Source: Gammaproteobacteria bacterium (lineage in GTDB: Bacteria > Pseudomonadota > Gammaproteobacteria > Pseudomonadales > Pseudohongiellaceae). From it: a DNA stretch of 64,000 nucleotides. The position numbers were made by a program, and so were the translations under genes. This document shows positions 8,560-17,776 of this stretch, piece after piece. Where the stretch lies: the NCBI GenBank assembly GCA_009692305.1, contig SHZK01000007.1:1-64000 (forward strand), in the 5' to 3' direction. Each line of letters begins with the position of its first letter. The first letter of the stretch is position 1. Below the pieces are notes generated by a model. The model saw only the letters and a program-made list of their open reading frames with translations, made no database searches and had not been told where the DNA came from.

Positions 8560-8955
8560 ATGCGAAAGTTGGTGAAAACAGGTTTGACTCATGCCGTTTT
8601 ACTGTCAGGGCTGCTTGCAACCCAATTTGCCCTGGCACAGGACAAGACAGTAAAAGATGGAGTATTCACAGCTGCCCAGGTCAGTTCGGGTCAGGTTGTT
8701 TATGACAATAGCTGTAAGACCTGCCACAACATGCGCTTCTATCGAGACACGCTCAAATCCTGGGACAAGCAGCCCCTGGTTTTCTTGTGGGAAACAATCA
8801 TGGGCACCATGCCGGCAGATAATCCGGGTTCGCTGGCGCTTGCTGACTACACTAACGTAATTGCCTATATCCTGTCTGAGAATGGTTTCCCGGCAGGTGA
8901 GGAAACGCTGGATCCTGATAACGGCATGGCAGATATATCTATCATCGCGCCGTAA
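8560..8955 (+). CDS. Periplasmic monohaem cytochrome c
   Basis: The 131-residue protein starts behind GGAGG (8546-8550). A Sec signal peptide covers about residues 1-26 (cut after FALA/Q), and the haem site CKTCH is at residues 52-56. The later segment IMGTMPADNPGSL offers a methionine axial ligand, followed by a final helix LADYTNVIAYILSENGFPAG typical of class I cytochromes c. It is monocistronic, ended by a strong terminator. The redox partner is unknown; similar domains occur with quinoprotein dehydrogenases, but none is encoded nearby. Confidence 0.8.
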   Translation: MRKLVKTGLTHAVLLSGLLATQFALAQDKTVKDGVFTAAQVSSGQVVYDNSCKTCHNMRFYRDTLKSWDKQPLVFLWETIMGTMPADNPGSLALADYTNVIAYILSENGFPAGEETLDPDNGMADISIIAP

Positions 8956-8970
8956 CAGTCTGTGCCAGTC

Positions 8971-9003
8971 AAAAAAATGCCGAACTTGGTTCGGCATTTT
9001 TTT
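8971..9003. terminator. Bidirectional rho-independent terminator
   Basis: Perfect 9-bp stem ATGCCGAAC (8977-8985) and GTTCGGCAT (8989-8997) with a TTG loop, flanked by seven A on the left and seven T on the right. It can end both the cytochrome transcript (+) and the nuclease transcript (-), which converge here. Confidence 0.92.
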
Positions 9004-9041
9004 GGGGTGAATTTCAGGTTGTTGCCAAAATGAATTGCGAG

Positions 9042-9737
9042 TCACTCAGGGCATTCCTTGAGTACACGACGGATTTCATTCATATCACTGTTCTCGATGT
9101 CCAAGTCGTATTTTTCCGCAATGGCTTCCCATAGCCTTACATACTCGCACTGGAATTCGGCGCGCGGCAGATAGCGGTCGGGTCCGCGGGCCGATTTCCG
9201 TTTAATTTCTCTCTGTTCCACCAGCACCAGATTCATAGGGTCGTTGGCAAATTCGAGCTTCTTGTCAGGTTGCCAGCGATCACCGCCGTGGGTATGGGCA
9301 TACATCAGAGGAATGATGTGATCCAGATCAACCTGGGTCGCGACCTTGAACTCCTTGCCGGTATATTCATCCAGCCACTCGCCGGTACGCACGACGCAAT
9401 TGCGTGGATTCGTGTAACTAATGGGAGCACGACTGGTAAGCACCAACATCTCCTGGCGAGTAGTCTGGCAGTCATTGTCCCAGTCTTCTTCATAAGCCCA
9501 GTCGTCAGTGTTGAAGAATTTCTCGCGATCGCGATGATCCATGAAAAAACTGTCGCGTCCAGTGCGGCCAAATTCAAAGGTATCGGGCATTTCGCAGGCA
9601 GTCATATGGCAATGATAGGAGTTGCCGTAGTAGTGACCGCCATTCTGGTCGATGTTGCCAGCGTGTCCAAGCCCGATAGCGGGTAGCGCGCCTAACACGC
9701 CGCATAGGAGCAGTTGGTGCAATCGGGAAATTTGCAT
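9042..9737 (-). CDS. Secreted HNH-family endonuclease
   Basis: Starting at the ATG at 9737 (GGAG seven bases upstream) gives 231 residues with a signal peptide over about 1-26 (LLLCGVLGALPAIGLGHA). The N-terminal mature part has GGHYYGNSYHCH, a YHCH-type metal motif, and the C-terminal half has an HNH core: DLDHIIPLMYAH, then FANDPMNLVLV and the KSARGPDRYLP segment. This layout matches secreted DUF1524/HNH nucleases that degrade extracellular DNA, probably for nutrient use. Export, metal binding and nuclease activity are inferred from motifs. A start 30 codons upstream would mask the signal peptide. Confidence 0.75.
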   Translation of the reverse strand: MQISRLHQLLLCGVLGALPAIGLGHAGNIDQNGGHYYGNSYHCHMTACEMPDTFEFGRTGRDSFFMDHRDREKFFNTDDWAYEEDWDNDCQTTRQEMLVLTSRAPISYTNPRNCVVRTGEWLDEYTGKEFKVATQVDLDHIIPLMYAHTHGGDRWQPDKKLEFANDPMNLVLVEQREIKRKSARGPDRYLPRAEFQCEYVRLWEAIAEKYDLDIENSDMNEIRRVLKECPE

Positions 9738-9833
9738 ATATTCTCCGTGCTGCACCGGGCGGCGAGCTTTGCTCGTTGATGCTGGTGCAAGATGCAGTTG
9801 CAATGCGTTTAAGGTCAATCGGTACAAATTTAT

Positions 9834-10697
9834 TCAGACTCTTTCCGGCTGATTTGAATCGATGAGCAGCGTAAAATCTATCGCGTGACAATGCTTGGTC
9901 AAGGATCCAATCGAGATGCAGTCTACGCCAGTTTCTGCGACTTTTACCAGTGTGTCTTCATTGATTCCGCCTGAAGCCTCCAGTCGCAGGCGTGACTGGT
10001 TAAGAGCTACCGCGGCGGTGATATCGTCGAGCGAAAAATTATCGAGTAGCACGCTATCGGCACCACCGGCGATTGCCTGTTCCAATTGCTCCAGGTCCTG
10101 TACTTCAATTTCTACTGGTTTGTTCAGGCCCAGTGACCTGGCCCTGGCAATTGCAGCGACGATGCCACCAGCAGCGGCAATGTGATTTTCCTTGATCAGA
10201 AAAGCATCAAACAATCCTAGCCGGTGATTGCTACAACCACCCAGCCGCACCGCATATTTTTGGGCCATGCGTAATCCGGGCAGGGTCTTGCGGGTGTCCA
10301 GCAGTGTGACTCTGGTGTGCTTTACCAGATTGGCATAGTGTCGACTTACCGTGGCCGTGCCGGAAAGGGTTTGCAGAAAATTCAGAGCAGTGCGTTCGCC
10401 AGTCAGTATCGAGCGCGCTGCACCTGAAATCTCCAGTATCGAGTCGCCAATTGCAATACTGGCGCCTTCTGCTTTGAGCCAACGCAATTGCAATTCCGGA
10501 TCAACCATATTGAACGTGGCGTCCACCCAGCGCTTGCCACAGAGTACCGCGGCTTCCTTGCACAGGATTTGCGCGCGCACCTGTGTAGCAGGGTTGATCA
10601 GGCGTGCGGTGATATCACCAGCGCCAAGGTCTTCAGCCAGTGCGAGTCGTACAATGTCGGCAACATTCAACAAAAAATCTGGTGAGTTTATGGGCAT
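9834..10697 (-). CDS. nadC: Nicotinate-nucleotide pyrophosphorylase (carboxylating)
   Basis: The 287-residue enzyme converts quinolinate and PRPP to nicotinate mononucleotide in NAD synthesis. Diagnostic segments are LAEDLGAGDITARL, SGTATVSRHYANLV, TRKTLPGLR, KYAVRLGGCSNHRLGLFDAF, LIKENHI and the barrel end LEASGGINEDTL with ISIGSLTKH. The ATG overlaps the stop of the upstream aspartyl protease by one base, so the two are coupled. nadD later in the window acts downstream in the same pathway. Confidence 0.95.
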   Translation of the reverse strand: MPINSPDFLLNVADIVRLALAEDLGAGDITARLINPATQVRAQILCKEAAVLCGKRWVDATFNMVDPELQLRWLKAEGASIAIGDSILEISGAARSILTGERTALNFLQTLSGTATVSRHYANLVKHTRVTLLDTRKTLPGLRMAQKYAVRLGGCSNHRLGLFDAFLIKENHIAAAGGIVAAIARARSLGLNKPVEIEVQDLEQLEQAIAGGADSVLLDNFSLDDITAAVALNQSRLRLEASGGINEDTLVKVAETGVDCISIGSLTKHCHAIDFTLLIDSNQPERV

Positions 10698-11251
10698 CAG
10701 TATTCCGGTACCTGGCGTAAGGTGAGCCGGGCTCCCTGTTGCGTAAACTCTATCTGGCGCAAGGCACTCATCCCCAACAAAATAGTATCTCCGTCCATGG
10801 TGGGCGTGATACTGGCATTGATATTGTGCAGCACGATATTACCGAGCTCCAATTTATCTACTCGTGTTGAATACACCGCAACTGTGCCGTTGGCAGTTGC
10901 TGCGCTCGACTTCACTCCAAGCGGCAAACGCGCCAGCTGCGCGATACCCGCCGGAATTGCTACGTCTGTTGCTCCCGTATCAAGCAGAAAAGTAACTGGC
11001 ACAGAATTTAGCAGGCCATTCGCCACATAGTGACCCTGATGATTTTGCTCCAATACAACTTCGCGAATCCCGGACGCAGTTTGCATAGATTCCGGTCGTT
11101 GATTTGGGTTGCTCTGGCGCGCGAGCAAGCTATCGAAAAAGTAGGTGAGCGCAGCCAGACCTAAGGCAATGCTCGCGATGAGCATTCCCTGTCCGATGTT
11201 TTTTCCTGGGGTTGGCGGTAGCGGCGAGGACACCGCAGAATTATGACCCAA
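10697..11251 (-). CDS. Retropepsin-like aspartyl protease, membrane-anchored
   Basis: The 184-residue protein has one N-terminal transmembrane helix (about 21-43, IGQGMLIASIALGLAAL) and a periplasmic single-lobed aspartyl protease domain. The catalytic motif is FLLDTGATDVAIP and the second conserved strand is DGDTILLGMSALRQIEFTQQ. This fits the clan AA family described as TIGR02281, which would be active as a dimer. Substrate unknown. It is the first gene of a two-gene unit with nadC. Confidence 0.8.
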   Translation of the reverse strand: MGHNSAVSSPLPPTPGKNIGQGMLIASIALGLAALTYFFDSLLARQSNPNQRPESMQTASGIREVVLEQNHQGHYVANGLLNSVPVTFLLDTGATDVAIPAGIAQLARLPLGVKSSAATANGTVAVYSTRVDKLELGNIVLHNINASITPTMDGDTILLGMSALRQIEFTQQGARLTLRQVPEY

Positions 11252-11434
11252 GCCTTCTCGAATAGAAAGTTGTGACAGGGATCATGTTTCTGTCAGCATT
11301 TAATTGAATTAACTCACTGATACTAAAGAGTATTTTTCTGGACTGCCAGCAATGTGAACGGGGGTCAAACTGCAGCTGACGTGGCAGTGCTATAAGGCAC
11401 TTGAGTCAAAGTGAAGGCAATAGCAGTAAACATC

Positions 11435-13007
11435 ATGGCAGCAGTAACAGTTATCGACCGAAAAACTCGAAAGCTCGCAGGTCCGGGCCGTCGCGAACTC
11501 GCAGTAATGGAAGCTGCCCGCACGCGCGCTCGCGTGCAGATGGGAATACTTAGCAGAGATTTTTTCGATGCCACGGATGACTTTCTGTTCACCAGTGGCA
11601 GCAAGGGGCAGTTCACTGCAGACTCGAACTACCTGAAAGCGATGCGTGAACTGCGCACCAAGCAGAGTCTGTTTGAAGACGCGTTGCTGCAGCTGACTGC
11701 CTCAACCCTGTTCGTCAGTAGAACCAATGCTGACCGCGGTGCTCCCGGTTATGCCAAACATCTGATTGATCGCCACGCCGAAATTTACGCAATGCTGGAA
11801 ATTGATCTGGCATTGCAGGCGATGGGACGCAAGGCAGACAAATACTATGCTCCTTCCAGTCAGCAGTTAGATGCGCTGTTTGCACGCTTGAATTTTTCGG
11901 GTGGCATAGTGCTGCAGCGCTTCGTTTTGGTGGAAGCCTGCTTATGGGCATTCGGTGAAGCCCAGCGAGTATTTGCACTGCCGCTGGATATACGCCTGAT
12001 TGTTATCAAACTATTTGAACAACACTTCTTGCTGCAACTGGGAACCCTGTTCCAGGATGTAATCGAATTAACCAAGCATGTGCTCGTAAATGGCTCAGTG
12101 GATGAGCAATTCCTGATTCCGTGGCAGTTGCAGAAGGGCGCGGCTGGTAGTACTGAATATCAGCACACCAGCATAATGATCCCCGCAAGTGGCAGCGCAG
12201 TCACAAATAGCGCAACGCAAACCATTGAGCTCACAGTTGATGCTGCACTGGCAGCATACTGTGCGCTGCCGAACCTGCCGGAATTTGTTGCACAAATGTT
12301 GCGCTGCCAATGGCGCACGGTGCTGTTTTTGATCGGCATGCATCGAGGTTGCAGCGGATCTGAGTGGCACGCAGCAACTGCTACTATGCAGAAGTTGGCA
12401 GAATGTACTTCTGACCAGGCAGAAATTTCCACACCAGCACTGGCGGCATTACTTGAGCAAATACGCAACGGTTTTGCAATGCTGCAATTGCCAGAATCGC
12501 AGCAGGCAGATTTCGAGCAGCAGGTGCACGACTGGTTGCATCAACAATCCACACTGAAGGCAGCGTCGAAAGTGAGTGGTGCTGATGTAAATGGGGAAAT
12601 TATTGCGGAGTCATCGCTCAGTCCCAGTGGCAAGAAAATTCTGGATAACGCCGATCTGGACGAAATAGCCAACCTGCTTGGGACTGACCATGGGGGCTTG
12701 TCAAAATCAGCGGTGGAGAAGGAATTTATGGATTGCTTGCCTGCAATCGATCGCTTGCGAGAAGAGACTGTGGTTGATTACAAAATTGATGGAATTTATC
12801 AGTCATGTTATTTGCAAAAAAAATCCAGCCAAGCCGGGGATGTTCAATATTACCGATCGCCACACGAAAACGACTATTAGCAGAAGCAGACTTGGCCTTG
12901 CTATATCTCTGCACGAAGGAGCGCTCAAATTGCCTGCAAAGGCATCCGGTTCGGCCGCATCCCCCAAAAAGCCAGTAAATCCCAGCACTTCACGGTTGCC
13001 GGAATGA
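11435..13007 (+). pseudogene. DUF1631-family gene interrupted by a single-base frameshift
   Basis: The first frame codes about 480 residues beginning AAVTVIDRKTRKLA, with DDFLFTSGSKG, YLKAMRELRTKQSLFEDALL and a late PAIDRLREETVVDYKIDG, all like DUF1631 proteins. It ends at 12880 in unrelated sequence (SSQAGDVQYYRSPHENDY). The +1 frame supplies the missing family C-terminus: MFNITDRHTKTTISRSRLGL then AISLHEGALKLPAK, ending at 13007. The switch point is a run of eight A at 12816-12823; seven A would join the frames. It is either a sequencing or assembly error, a recent mutation, or a slippage site. The combined length of about 523 is still short for the family. DUF1631 function is unclear. An alternative start is 11411. 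Confidence 0.75.
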
Positions 13008-13152
13008 GGCAACAGTCGCAAGGTCCTCGTTCAACTTCGTAGCCACGCCTCAGCCGTCCAGCACTTTCTGATAAATTCCATTCTGGCCACGTGTCAGTGC
13101 CAATCATGTTGTGTGATACCATTAAACAAATTTTCACTAGACACGGTCAGGC

Positions 13153-13749
13153 ATGCAGCAGACTCATCTGGACTATGCAATTGAGAATGGCGTGCTGGGC
13201 TGCGCCAGGCAATTAATTTCCCCGAATCAGAGTGATCGTTCAGCGCAGCAGGATGTGAGTCTTCTGGTGATTCATAACATCAGCTTGCCGCCAGGCGAGT
13301 ATGGCTCTCACTACATAGAGCAGTTGTTTTGCAACACTCTCGATCCTGAATTGCATCCGTATTTCCGCGAAATCGAACATCTCAGGGTTTCTGCACATTT
13401 GCTCATCCACCGCTGCGGAGCCATCACGCAGTTTGTAGCATTTGATAAAAAGGCCTGGCATGCAGGCGAATCCTCGTTTTGCGGTCAGGTGAACTGCAAT
13501 GATTTTTCCATTGGCATCGAGCTTGAAGGCACTGATTATGAGTCATTCACAGATGCGCAATATACGGTCTTGACGGACATATCGAATCGTCTGATGCTGG
13601 CCCATCCACGCTTGATTTTGGATAGGATTGTGGGGCACAGTGACATAGCGCCTGGGCGCAAGACAGACCCGGGACCTTGTTTTGACTGGGTGCGCTTCAA
13701 GTCAGCGTTGGGGAACTCAATGCAGTTAAAAACTGACGGGAACGAGTGA
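13153..13749 (+). CDS. ampD: 1,6-anhydro-N-acetylmuramyl-L-alanine amidase AmpD
   Basis: The 198-residue cytoplasmic zinc amidase removes the peptide from anhydromuropeptides during cell-wall recycling, and thereby lowers the inducer of AmpR-type beta-lactamase regulation. Zinc ligands are visible in LLVIHNISLPP (first His), IVGHSDIAPGRKTDPGP (second His and Asp), with the catalytic FSIGIELEGTD segment (Glu) and the substrate strand VSAHLLIHRCG. No signal peptide, as expected for AmpD. It is followed after 4 bases by ampE, the usual partner. Confidence 0.95.
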   Translation: MQQTHLDYAIENGVLGCARQLISPNQSDRSAQQDVSLLVIHNISLPPGEYGSHYIEQLFCNTLDPELHPYFREIEHLRVSAHLLIHRCGAITQFVAFDKKAWHAGESSFCGQVNCNDFSIGIELEGTDYESFTDAQYTVLTDISNRLMLAHPRLILDRIVGHSDIAPGRKTDPGPCFDWVRFKSALGNSMQLKTDGNE

Positions 13750-13753
13750 CAGT

Positions 13754-14689
13754 ATGTACTTTCTGGTTATCCTGATTTGCCTGACTGTTAACTATGTTTG
13801 GCTGAAAGACCTAGATCGACTCAACGATTCCTGGTTCTTTAAGTTTTATGCTCAGGTTGAACATCTCACCGCTAAATCTGCGCCAAAACTAACCCACAGT
13901 TGGTGGCTACCGTTATTGATTGTATATGCGGTGCCGCTGTTGGTGGTTGCAGCTCTAATTCTATTTCTGCAAGACATCTTCTTTGGCATCGTCGTTATGC
14001 TTGTGCATCTTTTGGTGCTTTTAATTGCCTTCGATCGTAAGCAACCGGGAAAACTGGCTAGTGATTTTCTGGTGTTATGGAAGCAGGGTGACCTGGCCGC
14101 CTGTGCGCACTATCTGGAGCGGGAAATGGCCACAACTGCAGTAGATCTCGCTGCAACAACAGATAGTGCGGCACTGGCCGCATGTTTCAGCAAGCAGCTA
14201 ATCTATCGCTGTTTCGAGAAAATGTTCGTGATGTTGTTCTGGTATATGGTCGCAGGGCCACTGGGTGTGGTTTTTTGTTATGTGACCTACCAACTGCGAG
14301 ATAGCCGCACCGGCGAAGCTCCGGAAAAAGTCCGACATACGAATCAAATATTGCTGAGGGTGCTCGAATGGGCACCGATGCGCCTACTAGTGTTGAGTTT
14401 CTCTCTGGTTGGTAATTTCGTGAAGTGCTTCGCTCGCTTGCAGGAAATATTCTGGGACTTCAGCCTGGACGCTGATTACGCCGCGCTGTTACATGATTTT
14501 TCCGATGCGGCCCTCAGTGGTACCGAGCAGGAAGCAAAGCAGGAAGAGCAAGCACAAGCAAACCGGGAAGCGGTGCAGCGTGCTCGCATCGCGGGCGAGA
14601 TCGAACAGTTACAGGCGTTGCTTGAGCGTAGCCAGCTCATCTGGCTGTGCGTACTGGCATTGATAACGGTATTTGGTATCAACAATTAA
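13754..14689 (+). CDS. ampE: Regulatory signalling modulator protein AmpE
   Basis: The 311-residue inner-membrane protein sits directly after ampD. Hydrophobic spans lie near 1-15, 53-75 and 77-93, with others near 155-180 and at the C-terminus (IWLCVLALITVFGI). Family features include the start LVILICLTVNYVWLKDLDRL, and GPLGVVFCYVTYQLRD. A Glu/Ala/Gln-rich cytoplasmic segment lies near 255-290. AmpE has been proposed to be a sensor or accessory protein in beta-lactamase induction, but its biochemical role is not settled. Confidence 0.9.
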   Translation: MYFLVILICLTVNYVWLKDLDRLNDSWFFKFYAQVEHLTAKSAPKLTHSWWLPLLIVYAVPLLVVAALILFLQDIFFGIVVMLVHLLVLLIAFDRKQPGKLASDFLVLWKQGDLAACAHYLEREMATTAVDLAATTDSAALAACFSKQLIYRCFEKMFVMLFWYMVAGPLGVVFCYVTYQLRDSRTGEAPEKVRHTNQILLRVLEWAPMRLLVLSFSLVGNFVKCFARLQEIFWDFSLDADYAALLHDFSDAALSGTEQEAKQEEQAQANREAVQRARIAGEIEQLQALLERSQLIWLCVLALITVFGINN

Positions 14690-14700
14690 TGCCGGCTGCA

Positions 14701-14733
14701 GGGCAGTGTGCGTACGCAAATCAGACGCTGCCC
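14701..14733 (+). terminator. Weak stem-loop after ampE
   Basis: GGGCAGTGT (14701-14709) can pair with ACGCTGCCC (14725-14733), one G-T pair and a 15-base loop, 12 bases past the ampE stop. No T-run follows, so termination is uncertain. The rest of 14734-15038 holds no gene; the operator-like palindrome at 14907 is described separately. Confidence 0.35.
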
Positions 14734-14906
14734 GAGAGCCACCCGCACAATTACCTTCGAGCTGGACGCAGGGAAAATGTAGTTTTTCGCGATACCGTGC
14801 AGTGTTCTGCCTATTACGCCGCTGATGATAAGGCACGTTGCAGATTCAACTTGTTAAAAAATAAAGAGAAAAAGTCAGGAAAAGATTTTTCTGTAACACT
14901 GGAGCG

Positions 14907-14923
14907 ATGTAGTATTACTACAT
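14907..14923. promoter_or_regulatory. Perfect palindrome upstream of aceE, candidate operator
   Basis: ATGTAGTATTACTACAT is a perfect inverted repeat with 8-base arms about one central T. It lies 116 bases ahead of the aceE start in an AT-rich region (followed by ATATATCTATATAAA, which may include a -10 element). The symmetry and position suggest a binding site for a dimeric regulator. It does not resemble the E. coli PdhR site. Which protein binds, if any, is unknown. Confidence 0.45.
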
Positions 14924-15038
14924 ATATCTATATAAATCCGTAGATTAGCGCACTTTCCTCCGGTAAAATGCAGCCACTTTGTAAATTAATTACATAAATC
15001 GTTTGCGCCAGTTCTGCTGGCTCACATGGGATTTCGCA

Positions 15039-17732
15039 ATGAGTGACAAGAATGATTTGAACCCTGAAGAAACCAGGGAATGGTTGGAAGCATTACATTC
15101 AGTAATCGACGCAGAAGGTATTGAGCGCGCCCATTATCTCATTGGCCAACTCTCAGAACGAGCTACACGAACCGGCAGCTATTCACCTATAACAGCCCTC
15201 AACACCCCGTATCGGAATACCCTTGCCACACTAAATGAAGAGCGCATGCCGGGTGACATGTTCATGGAGCGGGAAATTCGCGGCATTATCCGCTGGAACG
15301 CCCTGGCGATGGTGATGCGTGCCAACATGCACCATGCGGGAATTGGCGGGCACATTTCTACATTTTCCTCCGCAGCGACCTTGTATGACGTGGGGTTCAA
15401 CTATTTCTTTCGCGGCCCCAATGCAGAAAACGAAGGTGATTTGATCTATTTTCAGGGCCACTCTTCACCGGGAATTTACGCTCGCTCCTTCATTGAAGGG
15501 CGCCTCGATGAAACGCAACTGGATAACTTCAGGCAAGAAGTGTCCGGCAATGGCCTCTCGTCGTATCCGCATCCCTGGCTCATGCCGAATTACTGGCAGT
15601 TCCCAACAGTTTCCATGGGATTGGGTCCAATCACCGCGATCTATCAAGCCTATGTCATGAAGTACCTGAGTGCGCGTGGACTATTGGCAGCGGGTGACCG
15701 CAAGGTGTGGGCATTCCTCGGCGACGGCGAGACTGACGAACCGGAATCATTAGGCGCTATCAGCAAGGCTGGCCGTGAACGACTGGATAATCTCATCTTC
15801 GTCATCAATTGTAATTTGCAGCGCCTGGATGGTCCGGTGCGTGGTAATGGCAAGATCATTCAGGAGCTGGAAGGCGTATTCCGTGGCGCTGGCTGGAACG
15901 TCATCAAGGTGGTCTGGGGCCGGCATTGGGATGCCTTGTTGGCAGCCGACACTGACGGCTTGCTGCAGGCGCGCATGGACGAAGTGGTAGATGGTGAATA
16001 CCAGAATTACTGGAGTCGCGGTGGTGCATATACCCGCGAGCACTTCTTTGGCAAAAGCCCGGAATTGCTGAAAATGGTCGAGCATTTGTCCGATGATGAC
16101 ATCATGGCGCTGAATCGTGGTGGCCATGACCCATACAAGGTCTATGCCGCTTACGCACAGGCAGTGAAAGCGAATGGCAAGCCCACGGTGATTCTGGCTA
16201 AGACCGTCAAAGGTTATGCCTTCGGCGGCGGAGCTGAGGCGCAAAATACCACTCATTCCGTGAAAGAGCTGGATATTGAATCGCTGAAAAAATTCCGGGA
16301 TCGTTTCGGTATTCCAATCAAAGACGACAAATTGGCTGAAGTACCTTATTACCGGCCCGCAGCAGATAGTCTGGAATTAAAATACATGCGCAAGATGCGC
16401 GAACCGCTCGGCGGTGCAGTACCGCAGCGTCGGACTGAAACCACCGCGTTGACTGTGCCCGGGCTTGCCGCATTCGAAAATCAAACCAAGAGCAGTGGTG
16501 ACAGGGAAATATCAACAACCATGGCCTTTGTGCGCTTGTTGTCTACGCTGTGCAAGGACAAGGAAATCGGGCAGCGCGTAGTTCCCATCGTGCCAGATGA
16601 GGCGCGAACTTTTGGCATGGAAGGCATGTTCCGGCAGATGGGTATTTATTCTTCCGTAGGACAATTGTATGACCCATCTGACTCCAATCAGATCATGTAC
16701 TACCGAGAGTCAAAAGACGGTCAGATGCTGGAAGAAGGCATCACAGAGTCCGGCGCCTTCTCTGCCTGGCTGGCGGCGGCGACCTCGTATAGTGTGAATA
16801 ACTATCCCCTGGTGCCATTCTATATCTATTACTCTATGTTTGGGTTTCAGCGCGTAGGCGATTTGTGCTGGGCGGCAGGTGATTCCCAGGCGCGCGGATT
16901 TTTGATCGGCGCCACCGCAGGACGTACTACCTTGAATGGGGAAGGACTGCAGCACCAGGACGGCCACAGTCACATTCTTGCGGGCACCATTCCAAATTGT
17001 GTCACCTATGATCCGACCTACGCCTACGAGCTTGCCGTTATCGTGCAGGATGGACTGCGTCGCATGTACGAAAACAAAGAGTCGGTGTTTTATTACATCA
17101 CTACGATGAATGAAAACTATTCCCATCCTGAACTGCCCAAAGGCAGTGAAGAAGGCATCATCAAGGGCATGTATTTGCTGGAAGACGGTGGCAACAAGTC
17201 CTACAAGGTAGCGAAACTCAGGAAAGGCAGTAATGACATGCGTGTGCGACTGCTGGGTAGCGGTACGATTCTGCGTGAGGTGCGCAAAGCAGCCGAGATT
17301 TTACGTAACGAATATCAGGTGGTGGTTGATGTATGGAGCGTAACCAGCTTCAATGAGCTGCGTCGAGAAGCGCTGGCAATTGGGCGGGAGAACATGCTCA
17401 ACCCCGACAAAAAACCACAGATCCCCTATATCACGCAACAACTTGCCAGGCAAAAAGGGCCGGTTATCTCGACCACCGATTACATGAAATCCTACTCCGA
17501 CCAGATCAGGGAATATGTACCCGACAGTTTTCGCGTGCTGGGCACCGACGGCTTTGGACGCAGCGATACACGCGAACAACTGCGCCACCACTTTGAAGTC
17601 GATGCGAAGTTCATCGTGCTTGCCGCATTGACCGAACTCAAGGATCGGGAATTGGTGACGGGCAAAGACATTTCTGACCATATGAAGAAAACCGGCATAA
17701 GCTCAGACAAAACCAATCCGCTGCTGCAGTAG
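15039..17732 (+). CDS. aceE: Pyruvate dehydrogenase E1 component, homodimeric type
   Basis: The 897-residue enzyme decarboxylates pyruvate with thiamine diphosphate and passes the acetyl group to the lipoyl arms of AceF. Visible landmarks are GHISTFSSAATLYDVGFNYF, the thiamine-binding GDGETDEPESLGA...NLIFVINCNLQ segment (about 230-270), and the C-terminal domain ending with VPDSFRVLGTDGFGRSD. The ATG at 15039 gives the usual N-terminus (MSDKNDLNPEETREWL); an ATG 36 bases upstream is less likely. aceF follows after a 44-base gap. Confidence 0.97.
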   Translation: MSDKNDLNPEETREWLEALHSVIDAEGIERAHYLIGQLSERATRTGSYSPITALNTPYRNTLATLNEERMPGDMFMEREIRGIIRWNALAMVMRANMHHAGIGGHISTFSSAATLYDVGFNYFFRGPNAENEGDLIYFQGHSSPGIYARSFIEGRLDETQLDNFRQEVSGNGLSSYPHPWLMPNYWQFPTVSMGLGPITAIYQAYVMKYLSARGLLAAGDRKVWAFLGDGETDEPESLGAISKAGRERLDNLIFVINCNLQRLDGPVRGNGKIIQELEGVFRGAGWNVIKVVWGRHWDALLAADTDGLLQARMDEVVDGEYQNYWSRGGAYTREHFFGKSPELLKMVEHLSDDDIMALNRGGHDPYKVYAAYAQAVKANGKPTVILAKTVKGYAFGGGAEAQNTTHSVKELDIESLKKFRDRFGIPIKDDKLAEVPYYRPAADSLELKYMRKMREPLGGAVPQRRTETTALTVPGLAAFENQTKSSGDREISTTMAFVRLLSTLCKDKEIGQRVVPIVPDEARTFGMEGMFRQMGIYSSVGQLYDPSDSNQIMYYRESKDGQMLEEGITESGAFSAWLAAATSYSVNNYPLVPFYIYYSMFGFQRVGDLCWAAGDSQARGFLIGATAGRTTLNGEGLQHQDGHSHILAGTIPNCVTYDPTYAYELAVIVQDGLRRMYENKESVFYYITTMNENYSHPELPKGSEEGIIKGMYLLEDGGNKSYKVAKLRKGSNDMRVRLLGSGTILREVRKAAEILRNEYQVVVDVWSVTSFNELRREALAIGRENMLNPDKKPQIPYITQQLARQKGPVISTTDYMKSYSDQIREYVPDSFRVLGTDGFGRSDTREQLRHHFEVDAKFIVLAALTELKDRELVTGKDISDHMKKTGISSDKTNPLLQ

Positions 17733-17776
17733 CAGCGGATTAACACCATATAACAACGAATCAGGAGCAGGCTCCG

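Noticed and set aside
14690..15038. PdhR operator upstream of aceE
   Set aside because: The AATTGGT/ACCAATT pattern is absent; only an unrelated palindrome was found.
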